DNA of 64,000 nucleotides, taken from positions 1,557,121 through 1,621,120 of the forward strand of contig NW_004450267.1 in NCBI RefSeq assembly GCF_000321225.1. Reading direction: 5' to 3'. Below are positions 22,180-33,310 of this stretch, in pieces (positions within the stretch are counted from its first letter, which is position 1; the number at the start of each line of letters is the position of its first letter). A program made the position numbers and the translations under genes. The notes under the pieces were generated by a model. It was not told the DNA's origin. It saw nothing but the letters and a program-made list of their open reading frames with translations, and ran no database searches. Source of the stretch: Odobenus rosmarus divergens (Eukaryota > Chordata > Mammalia > Carnivora > Odobenidae).

Positions 22180-23101
22180 ATTTGAATAGTCACTTCAAAA
22201 ACAAAATTATACATATGGTCAATAAGCACATGAAAAGGTTTTCAACATCATTAGTCAGCAGAGAAATGCAAATTAAAATAATGATGAGATGCTACTCCAT
22301 TTTTAAAAGGCTGAAAACACTATATATTAGAGTTTGGTGAGGATGTGGACCAACTGGAACTCTCATACATCGGGAGTGTAGAATGTTACAAATGATTGGA
22401 AAATAATACTTCTAAAAATCACTCACAATAGCATTCAATTATTTAGAAAGCATTCAGCAGTTTGTTATGAAGTTAAGCATACACTTACACTATGACCTGA
22501 CACTTCCACTCCTAGGTTTTTACACAAGTGAAAACATAGCACAGAAGTATTTGTACATGAATATTTCTATCAGCTCCACTCCAAATAATCAAAAACTGGA
22601 AATAATTGAAATGTCTTACAAAATAAAAATGGATAAACTGTGGGATATGCATACAATAGAAGAGTACCCTCAAATTAAAAAAGAATAAACTACTGATACC
22701 CAATAACATGGATGAATCTCAAAAATACTATGTAGGGGCAGGCACCTGGCTGGCTCAGTAGGTAGAGCATGTGACTGTTGATCTCAGGGTTGCGGGTTTG
22801 AGCCCCATGTTGGGTGTAGAGATTGCTTGAAAATAAAGTCTTTAAAAAAAATACTATGTTGAACAAAAGAAGTCAGATACAAAATCATATATATGTATGA
22901 TTCCATTTACATGAAATTCAAGATCAGGCCAAACTAATCTATGATAAAAAAAATTGGAAGATTGGTTCTATATGGAGAAGTGGGGGTAACTGACTGAAAG
23001 GGGGGTATGAAAAAGTTTTCTTGAGTGATGGAAATGTTATGTATCTTGATTGATATGCTGGTTATATGGGTTCCATTTGTCAAATGTCAGTGAATTATGT
23101 A
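22180..23101 (+). mobile_element. Old L1 ORF2 end and 3' UTR, split by an old SINE
   Basis: CATCATTAGTCAGCAGAGAA, GAGGATGTGGACCAACTGGA and ACACTTCCACTCCTAGGTTT occur in L1 order, continuing after the SINE at 22721-22859 to ATGATTCCATTTACATGAAA and the 3' UTR. Confidence 0.85.
22721..22859 (+). mobile_element. Short, old-type CAN SINE with TSD
   Basis: Only about 113 bases: a CACCTGGCTGGCTCAG head, GTTTGAGCCCCATGTTGGGT, then directly the A-rich tail with no CT-rich segment. The exact 13-base repeat AAAAATACTATGT is at 22721-22733 and 22847-22859. Confidence 0.92.
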
Positions 23102-23313
23102 AGATTATTATTCATTATAGGGCACTGGGTGGCTCAGTCAGTTAGGCAACCGACCCTTGATCTTGGTATGGGTCATGATCTCAGGGTCATGAGACCAAGT
23201 CCCATGTCAGGTTCCACACTGAGCATGGAGCCTGTTTGGGACTTTTTCTTCCCCTCTCCCTTTGCCTCTCCCCCTCCTAAAAAAAAAAAAAAAAAGATTA
23301 TTCTTCATTATAT
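23101..23313 (+). mobile_element. CAN SINE with 19-base TSD
   Basis: AAGATTATTATTCATTATA (23101-23119) and AAGATTATTCTTCATTATA (23295-23313) differ at one base. The tail is a pure A-run. The 87-codon frame here is a translation of the SINE. Confidence 0.93.
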
Positions 23314-23514
23314 TAATGTATATATTTAATATTTATGTGTTTCACCCATTTGAAATTTTACCTTAATTAAACAATAAGAAACAAAGAATGTATGCATTTT
23401 TACTTCATGAAAGTCTATCAAAATGATGAACTAGAATTGTACTGGATGTGGCTCTTACTAATAAACAAAATTTACATAGGCCATCTTGTCACCATGGGAT
23501 AAATAATTGGCTTT

Positions 23515-23600
23515 CAAACAATGAATCATGGAACACTACATCAAAAACTAATGATGTAATGTATGGTGATTAATATAACATAATAAAAAAATTATATATT
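23515..23600 (+). mobile_element. Extremely 5'-truncated young L1 tail
   Basis: Only the last 75 or so bases of the young L1 3' UTR are present (CAATGAATCATGGAACACTA to AACATAATAAAAAAATTA). CTTTCAA on both sides may be a short target duplication. Confidence 0.85.
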
Positions 23601-24149
23601 ACTTTCAATAAAACATATTGCCATCAGCAAATGGGTGTACCATTCATTATGTCAAATAGTATACAAATTTGGGGAAATAAGATATATTTTGGGTGATATT
23701 GACACTACCTGTAAGAGGCTTACTAGCCACTAACCTTTTCTTGCAAACAATTGTCTCTTTTGTTCACTTGATTCTTGTTTTAAACAGTCTCCATCAAACA
23801 CTCACACAGAGCTCCCAAACTGAAACCCATGCTATTTAGCTGACATACTCATGGATACGGTGTTCTCCACAGGAGGAACTTCATGCTAAAGGACCAGGGT
23901 GATGAGGACACTCAAAGTCCTGTCACAGCAACACTCCAAGGAGCTTGGGAACTGAATATCCATGCCAGACACATCAGTGACCTTTGCATGCTGTGTGTAC
24001 CTGGGCTGGACTTGTTGATGTGATCCCAGGAGTTTTAGAATTGGGACCTGTGGTTGACGTTGAAAGTAAAGAGATTTCAGTTCAAAATAACAAAGTTAGA
24101 TCTTTCCCAGATTCGTGGAATATGTCAAGAGGTGGCATAAACTGAAAAT
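23601..24149. other. Unassigned sequence
   Basis: No repeat or exon was recognised. Confidence 0.3.
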
Positions 24150-24240
24150 GATGACATAGACATTATTCAAGCATCTGATGAAGGACAAAATAACCCAAAC
24201 TTTAAGGTCACTCCCATCTCAAGATTATATGATTCTAGAA
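24150..24240 (+). mobile_element. MIR3-like 3' end, sense
   Basis: TTTAAGGTCACTCCCATCTC followed by AAGATTATATGATTCTAGAA is a decayed form of the MIR3 3' terminus. Confidence 0.5.
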
Positions 24241-24602
24241 TCTGAAGCTTCACCATGCTCTTTACACACTGCCCCCAAGCTCAACAATCCACACATTCCA
24301 CACCTGATTGCACAATTATGACTTTGTTCATGCAATCCCATCTTCCCCCCAGCTTGCTTCCAGTTACAGTCAGTGGTTCAATTTTAGAGACTATGAAGTG
24401 CCAGATTATTTCCAATTTTTACTACTTTCTAAAGAAGAAAAATCAAGATAAAAACCAAATAGGAAGAATGATGATGTTCAAGGATGGCATCTTGAATAGG
24501 CATTGTTAAGTTCAAATGTGTGAATACAATAACATCCAAATAGAGAAACTACATAATTGTTCAATATTTAACTCTGCTATTATCAATGGATAAATTTAGT
24601 GA

Positions 24603-24800
24603 TAGGTAGAATACCTTAACAGTTGAAGCATGGACTTTGGAGCCAGCCCACATGGTTTGGAATTCTAACATTTCTATGCCTCAGTTTTCTTATCTGAAAA
24701 AATAAGGATGATAAGAGCATGTATATCATAGAGTGGTTTCAAGGATTAAATGAATTAATTCATCTCAAGACTAAGAACCATGTATAACAAGGTATGTGTG
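24603..24800 (+). mobile_element. MIR SINE, sense
   Basis: GCATGGACTTTGGAGCCAGC, TGCCTCAGTTTTCTTATCTG and CAAGGATTAAATGAATTAAT are in MIR order. Confidence 0.9.
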
Positions 24801-24989
24801 TTTGGTTATTATTATTAATAGATGATTACCATTTAGTGTGCCTGCATTTTTCAAAGTTCAAATTTTCTGTATATGGCAGGGAAAAATGTTAGTTTAATAA
24901 GAAGAAAAGCTTTCTTAAGAAGACAACTTTTGTTTTTATTAGGATTATACTTCCAAAGGCAACTGAGGATAGGGTCCTAAAGGCGTGAA

Positions 24990-25392
24990 GAGACATGAAA
25001 AGAAAGAATAGTGTCTGTCTTAGCCCAGACTGCTATAAGTAAAATACCATAGACTGGGTAGCTTATAGAAAACAGGAAATTATTTCTCAGAGTTCTCTGG
25101 AGATTAGGAAGTCCAAGATCAGGCGCCACCATGGCTGAGCTCTGGGGAAGACTCACTTCCTTGTTCATAGCTGGTGCTTTCTCACTGTGTTCTCACATGG
25201 TGGAAGGGGTGAGGGAGTTCTGTGGGGTCTCTTTTGTAAGAGCATGAATCCCACTCACGAGGGCTCCACCCTCAGGGCTTAATCACCTCCCAAAGTCCCC
25301 ATTTCCTATTAGCATTACTTTGGACACTAGGTTTTCAACATGAATGGGGGGGGCGAGAGTGGGAAGGAACACAAATATTCAGACTACAGCAG
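24990..25392 (-). mobile_element. MaLR-type LTR (MLT1-like), antisense
   Basis: ACCATAGACTGGGTAGCTTA, TCTGGAGATTAGGAAGTCCA, GTGTTCTCACATGGTGGAAG and AATCACCTCCCAAAGTCCCC match an antisense MaLR-type LTR. This is an old retroviral-type LTR without internal genes. Confidence 0.7.
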
Positions 25393-25620
25393 AGTCCCAA
25401 CATTATGTAGTGTTTAACTAAATCCTGAAGAGAAAAGAGGTCAATGAGAAATTCCTTGTGGTAAGTTGGTGAAAGTAATTTGTGAATATAAGCCTCTCCC
25501 ATTCCCCCCAAATCCTCAACAAAATTTGGCTGCATTCTTAGTCTCGTGTCAGTGATACTTGGGTAAAGTGAAGGAATGAAATAGTGACCAACAAGTAGCA
25601 AGAATGGGTAAAAAAAAAAA

Positions 25621-25805
25621 AGAGGGGTCCACTTGGTTAAGTGTCCAACTCTTGATTTTGGCTCAGGTCATGATCTCAGGGTCTTGGGATTAAGCCCTGT
25701 GTCAGGCTCCATGCTGGGAGTGGAGCCTGCTTAGGATTCTCTCTCTCCCTCTCCCTCTGCCCCTCTCTGCCACTTGTGTGTACTCTCTCCCTCTCTAAAG
25801 AAAGA
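25621..25805 (+). mobile_element. Old CAN SINE, 5'-shortened
   Basis: GTGTCCAACTCTTGATTTTG, then GGTCATGATCTCAGGGTCTT and a CT-rich segment identify it. The start (GAGGGGTCCACTTGG) is degraded. Confidence 0.88.
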
Positions 25806-26528
25806 AGTACAATACAATATATTTAACATATTTAATATTTAATATGCCTGGTGACATGTGGCACCATCTTCTGTATAGTCGTTATCATACATACCTTTGA
25901 ATAAACTCCAAATGCATGAGTAAATGAGAGGACTATTATGTGCAGTAAGGTGTATCAGATGGATAGGACTTCCCCTAAGGAATGCTTGGGGAAGACACAA
26001 TCTCTATGACAGCTTAATGTTCCTTGAATTTAGAAGATGTTTAATAATTATTTATAGAATGGATAATTGGGTATACCATAAAAATTGGTACCTGTGGGGG
26101 AAAAAAAAAATCAGGACCATGGGACCAAGTCTGAAAACTAACCCTTGTTCAGTCTTTTTGGAACACCAGGAAACTCAGGCTGCCTCTCTTTCCTCAGGGA
26201 ATTTTTTTTTTCCAGCACAAGTCTGCTTTGTGCTTCAGGGTCCCAAAATTCTGGGGAAACCTTTCTAACAGTAATTGGAGCAGCAGGTGGTTTGTGGTAC
26301 GTGAGACAAGATGCTATTGGAATACAATCATTGTTTTACTTACTGCAACAAACAGAATTCCTTGGCCCTTGTGGCCTCCAGACCATCTCCACAATTAAAA
26401 CAATCCAAGTACAACAGAAGTCAGTGATCATTATCCCAGCGAGTGCTGTCCACAGAATAGACCATTGCAAGAGGCCTGGTGCAGCACGAATACTGTGCTG
26501 AGCTTGGTGCTCTGCATGCCACTGGGTT
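25806..26528. other. Unassigned sequence with two overlapping open frames
   Basis: Frames of 114 and 118 codons (25924-26268 and 26145-26501, plus strand, different phases) overlap. Neither gives a motif I recognise; one holds a long run of Phe codons from a poly(T) tract. I do not call a gene. Confidence 0.3.
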
Positions 26529-26740
26529 TGGAATTTTTTTTTAAGATTTTATTTATTTATTTGCGAGTGAGAGAAAAAGAGAGGATGAGTGGGGGGGGGC
26601 AGAGGGAGAAGCAGAAGCAGACTCCCCCCTGAGCAGGGAGTCCTACTCAGGGCTTGATCCCAGGACCCTGGGATCATGACCTGAGCCAAAGGCAGAAGCT
26701 TAACTGACTGAGCCACCCAGGCGCCCTGGAATTTTTTTTT
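26529..26740 (-). mobile_element. CAN SINE, antisense, with TSD
   Basis: The 14-base repeat TGGAATTTTTTTTT is exact at 26529-26542 and 26727-26740. The head is intact at the right (GAGCCACCCAGGCGCCC). Confidence 0.95.
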
Positions 26741-26849
26741 TAGTATTTTCTGTGTTTTGATGTTCAGAAACAACACCCCAGAATTGAAACCAGGCATTAA
26801 AGAAGGATGTATTTATGGCACAGAAATCACTTAAGAATGTGAACTCTTG

Positions 26850-27060
26850 AGAAAAAATGCATTGGTTCTAACCTAGTTTCCTCTTCTTTCCTTCTGTGGA
26901 ACTTCCCCACACCTTTATTTCCTCTATATAAAATGGGAATGCTGACAACAGGACTGATCTCAAAGGTTTTGTATTAAGGTTTTCCATATAAAGCATTTTG
27001 AACATAGCTTATCACATAGTGAATGCTCAATAAATGTGAATCACTGTTTATTAACTGTAA
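26850..27060 (+). mobile_element. MIR SINE, sense
   Basis: ATTTCCTCTATATAAAATGG and CACATAGTGAATGCTCAATA give the core and right end of a MIR. Confidence 0.75.
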
Positions 27061-27297
27061 ATACAGCAAGTTTTAAATTTTTCTGTACATTTTTTTTAAA
27101 TGGCAGTATGGCTTTAGGTGTTTTTTGATAATAATAATGTGAGTTACCAGAAGTGAACTGAATGTACCTTCAAAAGTTTAGTGCTCCTTCGCCTGTATAA
27201 CCAAAAATATTCTCAAATGACTACAATGTAAAAGTGATATGTGTATTCAAAGACACAAACACAAATCAAAGACAGTGTTGTATTCAAGGAAGGGCTA

Positions 27298-27555
27298 ATA
27301 ATAGCAAATATTAATTAGACATTAACTAAATACCAGGCACTTTGATGTGGATTAACTCATTTAACCTTTCTCATAAACACATGACAGAGGAACCAGGAGC
27401 ATGGTCACTACACAGGTGAGCAAACTGAAATGCCGTGTGCTTAAGTAACATGCCCTGGGGTATCCAGCTATGAACCAAGCTGATGGAGCTGGGACTTCAA
27501 ATGCCAGCAGTCTGGCTCCAGATCTTACTCTTATTCACCATTCTGTACTGTTTCT
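27298..27555 (-). mobile_element. MIR SINE, antisense
   Basis: AAATACCAGGCACTTTGATG, GGATTAACTCATTTAACCTT, CAGGTGAGCAAACTGAAATG and CAGCAGTCTGGCTCCAGATC show a nearly full-length copy. Confidence 0.9.
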
Positions 27556-27730
27556 AGAGTGCTGCAGGAAGGTTAATCTAGAGCAGTGTGCAAGATGAAA
27601 ACAAGAGGGGAGATGATGGAGATAGGGAGACTGGGTATTGAAACGGTCCGGACAAGAATTAACAAGGACCAGAAATACACAAGAGCCATGAGGCTGGAGA
27701 TTACCAAAGAAATGAAAGAGATACTGGAGA
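27556..27730 (-). mobile_element. Possible antisense L2 fragment
   Basis: GAGTGCTGCAGGAAGGTTAA and the GAGATGATGGAGATAGGG segment weakly resemble antisense L2 sequence. The remaining DNA to 28289 is unassigned. Confidence 0.35.
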
Positions 27731-28289
27731 AAAGGAGCTAGCAGATCGTGGTGCGGAAGCCAGGAATATAGGAACTCCTACTTTATGTGCAACAAATGTT
27801 GGCATTCCAACAACAGTACCTGGTGGACTCCTCCTGGGCAGGATAAGTAGTTCCATCTCTCTAAAGTCCGCAACACTGTCCACTGTCTCTCTGACCAGCC
27901 TGAGTCTTTTCATCTCTAGATTTATCTGCCATAATTTCTCAAATGATATGTCCAAGCCTTGTCTCCTAGCATCTGTCACATAAGAACATAAAAAGATGCT
28001 AAATATTTCAAAATTGTATTCTCCATCTTCCTTGTAAGAAGGAAGGTAAAATCATTGTTTAAAAAAAATCTCTGAAACTTTATAATTAGAAAAAAATCAT
28101 AGCTAAAATCATGGACCATAAAAACCAAGAACATTGACAATTATCAGAAAGAACACAAGATGGCAGCAAAGTATAGTGTAAAAGCAGCCTGAGCATGAGT
28201 CAGAGGATGCCTTGTATTAAATACTTCCAGATTTCATATATTTTGTATTTTGTACATATTAATCAACAAATCAACAGCTATAACATTAA

Positions 28290-28455
28290 TGAAATCACCT
28301 CCACCTAGCACCTCACAGTTTACAGAACTACCACAAATTCTTTCTCTCATCTGACCCTCACGGCCCCTCGGCGAAGTCCGTAAGACAAGAATCATGACTT
28401 TAGTGGAGAAAAAGGAGCAGTTTTACCCAGGTATCAGAAGTCTCTCAGAGGCCCA
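28290..28455 (-). mobile_element. MIR SINE, antisense, decayed
   Basis: CTAGCACCTCACAGTTTACA, TCATCTGACCCTCACGGCC and CAAGAATCATGACTTTAGTG have the order and spacing of an antisense MIR. Confidence 0.45.
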
Positions 28456-28563
28456 AAAGTGAGAGGAAGCTCAAAATTTTGTTGTTGTTTCCATGAATGT
28501 GTGCCGCAGGGCACATATGAATGGGGATAGCTTCAACTTCAATGGGGAAAAAAATCTAAGATC

Positions 28564-28569
<6 letters not shown>

Positions 28570-28595
<26 letters not shown>

Positions 28596-28596
28596 A
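28570..28596. repeat. (AT)n microsatellite
   Basis: An uninterrupted TA/AT run of about 27 bases. Confidence 0.95.
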
Positions 28597-28804
28597 CTGA
28601 GGCTGTTTTAAGGGATTGAGGGCTAAAAAGACTTCCTCACCATAATTGGAGTGAAAAGGGGAAAAAAGAAGGAAAAAGAAAGGACTTCCATTTTTTTAAA
28701 TATGAAAGACTAAAACTTTTCTCAAAGACTATCATAGAAAGCATAACTGGAAAGAAATATGCCCGGGGTGGGCGGGGTGGGGAGAGAAATATATTTATTC
28801 TGCA

Positions 28805-29190
28805 AATGATACTTTTATTAGTTTCCCAGGGGTGCTGTAACAACCTTGAAACAACAGTTCAAGTTCGGAGGCTAAGAGCCCCAAATCAAGGTGTCCGCAG
28901 GGCTGTGCTCTCTCCAGAGCTCTAGGGAAGAATCTCCCTTGCCTCTTCAGCCTCTGATGGCTCCAGACATCCAATCTCTGCCTCCACCCCCCCAGTGGCA
29001 TTCTCCTCTCTGTGTCTTTCATAAGGACACTTATCATTGGATTAAAGGCCCACCCAGATAATATCATTAGGATGGTATCTCAAGGATTACAACTGCAAAG
29101 ATTCTTTTTTCAAATAAAGTCACATTTGCTGGTACTGGGGGTTAAGACTTAGACATACATTTTGGGGGCCACCATTTAACCCACTACAAT
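28805..29190 (-). mobile_element. MLT1-type MaLR LTR, antisense
   Basis: TTAGTTTCCCAGGGGTGCTG, CTTTCATAAGGACACTTATC, CAAATAAAGTCACATTTGCT and GGTACTGGGGGTTAAGACTT are antisense MLT1 landmarks. The 90-codon minus-strand frame (28795-29067) is a chance frame in this LTR. Confidence 0.8.
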
Positions 29191-29544
29191 AATCTCATGG
29201 CTTTATTTCCGCTCACCTGTGAGTGAGCTCACAAATATATTATGGACTCCCTGACCCTTCCACATTTAGTTGTTACAGAGCAATAATATCTTATTTGTGC
29301 CCCAGAGTCTGTCACTATCATGCAGGGCCACCTGTGTCCTCTCCTTGGGCTTGGTCTCCTCATCTGTGAAGTAGGAAAGTTAGACCAGCCAATGGTTACT
29401 AAGTCAAAAGCGTGCTGAGTGTGAAAAGTAATGGAGAACTGAGGGGCTTCAGGAAAACGAGAGCATTTTTATCTTATTCCAGTCACTTGTCATATTATAG
29501 CAGAATTGTTTGTCTTATTTCCTCATTAGTTTTGAGAGTGCATT
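29191..29544. other. Unassigned sequence
   Basis: A short stretch (29345-29380, CTCCTCATCTGTGAAGTAGG) may be a MIR remnant; otherwise nothing was recognised. Confidence 0.3.
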
Positions 29545-29715
29545 AGTTTATCTTTACATGTTATTAAATATCTACTTTGTGGCAGACACTGTTCTAGGGT
29601 ATGAGGACTGTAGAGATGAAGAAGACAGAGTCTTTTTCTCAGAAAGCCCACAAGCCAGTAGGACGGAGAGACAGAATGTGATCAGTGTAGTATGGAAGTG
29701 CTAAGGAGAGGTCCT
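29545..29715 (-). mobile_element. L2 3' end, antisense
   Basis: CTACTTTGTGGCAGACACTG, GTTCTAGGGTATGAGGACTG and AAAGCCCACAAGCCAGTAGG are decayed antisense L2 terminal sequence. Confidence 0.6.
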
Positions 29716-29878
29716 CTGCAGGGAAGCCAAGGGCCGGCCTCTGGGCTGTGGGTGGAGCAGGCTCCAGGAAAGCCTCCGCAGGGGTCACAGGTAAGTTGGC
29801 TTTTGAGGGTTGAATCAGTTTCATCCGATGAGCAGGATTGTGGCAAACAGTGCATGCAGAGTAATCAGAATGTCTAAA

Positions 29879-30321
29879 GATGCTCAGATGTGATCAGAAA
29901 AGATGAATACCTACCATTTGCATCAACATGGATGGAACTGGAGAGTATTATGCTAAGTGAAATAAGTCAATCAGAGAAAGACAATTATCCTATGGTTTCA
30001 CTCATGTGTGGAATATAAGAAATAGTTCAGAGGACCATAGGGGAAGGGAGGGAAAACTGAATGGGAAGAAATCAGAGAGGGAGACAAACCATGAGAGACT
30101 CCTGACTCAGGGAAACAAACTGAGGGTTGTGGAAAGGGAGGTGGGTCGGGGGATGGGGTAACTGGGGTCATGATGTGCATTAAGGAGGGCACGGGATATG
30201 ATGAGCACTGGTTGTTTCACAAACTAATGAACCATTGAATACTACATCAAAAAACTAAAAATAAATAAATAAATAAATAATACAGTATCTCTCTTAAAAA
30301 AAAAATGATGCCCAGATGTGA
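29879..30321 (+). mobile_element. Young carnivoran L1 3' end with 15-base TSD
   Basis: The insert (29894-30306) carries TATGCTAAGTGAAATAAGTC, TGGTTTCACTCATGTGTGGA, GGGAGACAAACCATGAGAG and a (TAAA)n then A-rich tail. GATGCTCAGATGTGA (29879-29893) and GATGCCCAGATGTGA (30307-30321) form the target duplication with one mismatch. Reading frames on either strand are L1 noncoding sequence. Confidence 0.95.
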
Positions 30322-30424
30322 AACACCAAGTGGGCAGGTGTCTCTGGGATAAAGTCTGCTGATTTAACAAAATGAGAAGAAGAAAAATGGTCTTGTCTGG
30401 AAAGCTGGAAAGATAGCCGTGGTT

Positions 30425-31015
30425 ACTGGACTGCTCCCATCACCTGACAACTTGCTTTGTGCCAAGCACCACAACAGATGCCATCACACACTATATAATT
30501 CTCATAGCCATAGGGAAGCCGTCGGTTTAGGCTAAGCTGCACTGAGGTAACAACTCTCAGATCTCAGTTGCTTCATCCCAGTGAATGTTTGTTTCTCATC
30601 CACACACAGTCTGTTGGGATCTGGGTCATTCTCCAGGGCAGCTGTTCTACCTGTGTTGGCTTGGCTTTCACTTCTTAATCCTTACGGCATCTTCCTATCA
30701 GCACGTGTTTTCACATTCATCGGAGGAAGAAGTGGGCTGGAGAGACCAGTGCCAGTAACCGAATACCTCCACACAGACGTGACGCAGACCACTTCCGCTT
30801 ACATATCTGTAGCGGAGTAGGTCGCTCGGGCACACCTAACTTCAAGGGAGAGAGAAGGGTAATGCCGAGAAATAGAGGAGAAGCAGGTATTGGGGAAAAG
30901 AAGTAGGGCTTACAAGACACAGAAAAGATACTCAACCTCACACAGTTGGTAGATGGCAGAGCCAAGATTTGAACTCAGATCTGTCTGACACCAGACCCCA
31001 CACTTCTCTTTACTG
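30425..31015 (-). mobile_element. MIR SINE, antisense, split by another repeat
   Basis: The left part (30425-30520) has GTGCCAAGCACCACAACAG and ATAATTCTCATAGCCATAGG. The right part (30895-31015) has CTCAACCTCACACAGTTGGT and GCAGAGCCAAGATTTGAACT. About 370 bases separate them. Confidence 0.75.
30521..30890. repeat. Old interspersed repeat inserted into a MIR, family unresolved
   Basis: The flow GGCTAAGCTGCACTGAGGTA, AATGTTTGTTTCTCATCC, and GCACACCTAACTTCAAGGGA resembles a common old mammalian LTR-like repeat, though I cannot name it. The frames at 30581-30820 and 30717-30965 lie in it and look like chance. Confidence 0.4.
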
Positions 31016-31029
31016 AGAGATGCATATGC

Positions 31030-31620
31030 CATACAAATGAGTTTGGACTTTATCCCACAGGTAATGTAACAGGGAGTTATTGGAAGATTATAAAAGGGAG
31101 ACTACAAATCACATTTGTATTTTAGAAAGATTGTGTGGAAACAGTGACTAGGGAGGGACAAGACCGAGGGTGTGAGGCCAACAGAACTTCTATGACAGTT
31201 TTCAGAAAGGAAATGATAAGGCCCTGAACTGAGCAGGGCCCAGCTGAAGACTGGGAAGGGATCTAAAGGCAACTAGGAATCAAAGCATATAGGTTTTAAG
31301 AAGTAAGTGGATATAAAGCATGATAAAAAAGGAAGGAGGGACAGAATATAAGAGTCCTGGCTTAGGCAACAAGAGGACAGGGGTGCCATTTACCAAGACA
31401 GGGATGTAACATAAGCATCACATTGATTGTATTTACTTTTGTTTTCAATGGGGAGAGGTACGTGGGTGGTTCAGATTTGAACATGTTGAATTCGGGTTCC
31501 CTGTGGAAATTCAAGTAGAGAGCTCCAGCAGATATTTAGACATAAGTATGTTAAATTTATCAAAAAAGGTTTTAGTTACAGATAAAATATTTGGGGGAAA
31601 ATGCAAAAGCGGTAGTCCAA
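31030..31620 (-). mobile_element. L2 3' region, antisense
   Basis: GAGTTTGGACTTTATCCCAC, AGGGAGTTATTGGAAGATTA and TTTGAACATGTTGAATTCGG follow antisense L2 order. Confidence 0.6.
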
Positions 31621-32499
31621 ATCACATGATTGATAAAATTGCCAGGGGAGGGAGAGAGAGAGAAGAGTGAAGGATGGAGCAACCTCTATGTAATACAGGG
31701 GTTTAAAATGTCTCTGAAGGTAGGGACTTCATTACGGTCACCTTTGATCTCTCCACCTGATTCAAGACTGAATCCAGAAGATTTTCCCAAGTATGGTTGG
31801 CTAAACTCATGAAACAAAAATGCACCAGAGTGTACACTCCCTGGAAGTAAGATTAAGATCCACTGCATCCATAGGACCGTACTGTCTACATCTAGGAGGA
31901 AGAAGGTCCCCAAACTTCACAATCCTAGAAATCAAGACACGGGCACATAGCATTTTTATCTTTCTATAAAATATTTTATTGGCTTTGGCTTATTGCCAAA
32001 AGAATATATGTTTATTATAAGTAATAGTGATAATATGTGTAAGAAAAAGAAAGTCAAACTGGTTGTAATCATAGCACATCCCTTCTTAATAACCATTCTC
32101 TGCTGGAAGCTCACATTTTGGCTTGCATCCGAAGAAGGCTAGGAAAGCAAATCGGGTAGCAAGGGGAAGGGGAGGGGGAAAAGACGGGGAGCTCTATTCA
32201 TTTAGGGTTCCATGATTCCATTAACCTTCCGATGCTTGACAGCCTCCACACCTTCCAAATTAGTCTCCACTCTCATTTCTACCACTGAAAAAAATAGAAT
32301 GTATCTTATTAACCACACATAAACATTTTCCATTAAACTGCTCTGAAGCTATTACTGTTGTTAACACAATTAATGGACTGTCAACGTCAAATGCGAAACC
32401 TTTTTCTGCTGGAGAGGCAGCAATGACTTCGTGAAACTGTTTTCTGTGCTCTAGCAGAAAGGGAGGCATTCTGGAAAGTCACTCATTCTGCAAACATCG
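31621..32499. other. Unassigned sequence
   Basis: The first 100 bases may continue the antisense L2. The part from about 32200 to 32500 shows no repeat and leads into the CpG-rich stretch, so it is a candidate for unique sequence. Confidence 0.3.
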
Positions 32500-33310
32500 C
32501 GGCCTGTGAAATTTGCCCAAAAAAGAGCTGATCATATGCCTGTTATCCCAAAATAGCACCTTCCTCCATTATGCCGAGGTTCAGCGCAAAACTGACTCAT
32601 GCAGCTCCGGGACCGCTGCCAGAGCAGAGCGGCCAGCAGCAGCCGGACTGCAGCAACAGGCAGGCGCGACACCTGGCGGGACGGTGCACGGGGCCCCAGC
32701 CAGGACAGCCAGAGCTTCCCGTATCCTCCTCAGGAAAGGAGAGACAGCTTACTAGGGTTCTTGGGGCCTTATTCCAAGAAATCTGTCACATTCAGATTCT
32801 GCCTCTGAATCTGCTCCCTGTTCGAGGTTGCTCCCCCTGGACCGTCATTTAGCTTCCTCACGTGCCTGCACTTCTTTCTCCACACCAAGCAACGCACTTA
32901 GCTTCTGGGTCCACACCCAGCACCAGATCCACCGCTCTCCTCCACAACAGACCCAGGAGCAACGTGGGTGTTCAATCTGTCCCCCTCCGCCAACGCCTGC
33001 GCCCCCCAGAGAGGTCTATCCCCGAGCGCCTCCAGACTCGACTGGGAAGATTTCCCTCCGCCGAACCCTCTCACGACCCAGTGGCCCTTAGCCCTGTTTC
33101 TTTATATTGTGTTGTAATACGCTAGCCTCAGCAGTCGTCCTCAGACACCTCCCAGTTATCCACAGTGCCTGGTATGTGATGGACAATTTGCAAGAATAGT
33201 GAGGATAAGTTAGGAAAGGATTCATCATGAACCCACCCCCTCACCTCCCTCCGCGGCCCCATAGTGATCCAGATCCCGGGTGGAAGCTGTTAATAAACAC
33301 TATTTCTATT
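32500..33310. promoter_or_regulatory. CpG-rich, repeat-free stretch; candidate promoter or transcript
   Basis: By hand count there are about 12 CpG in 32574-32721 and about 10 in 32960-33075, against very few in the flanking kilobases. No repeat family was recognised. Overlapping short frames in all three plus-strand phases (32513-33125) reflect GC-rich composition with few stops, not a proven exon. An AATAAA lies at 33292-33297. It could be a small CpG island with a promoter, a first exon of a noncoding RNA, or a decayed island; sequence alone does not decide, and no direction can be assigned. Confidence 0.35.

Noticed and set aside
25924..26501. Overlapping 114- and 118-codon frames as a gene with a frameshift
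   Set aside because: No domain, no conserved motif, a Phe run from poly(T), and random-looking composition in both frames.
28805..29190. Minus-strand 90-codon frame as an exon
   Set aside because: It is inside an MLT1-type LTR.
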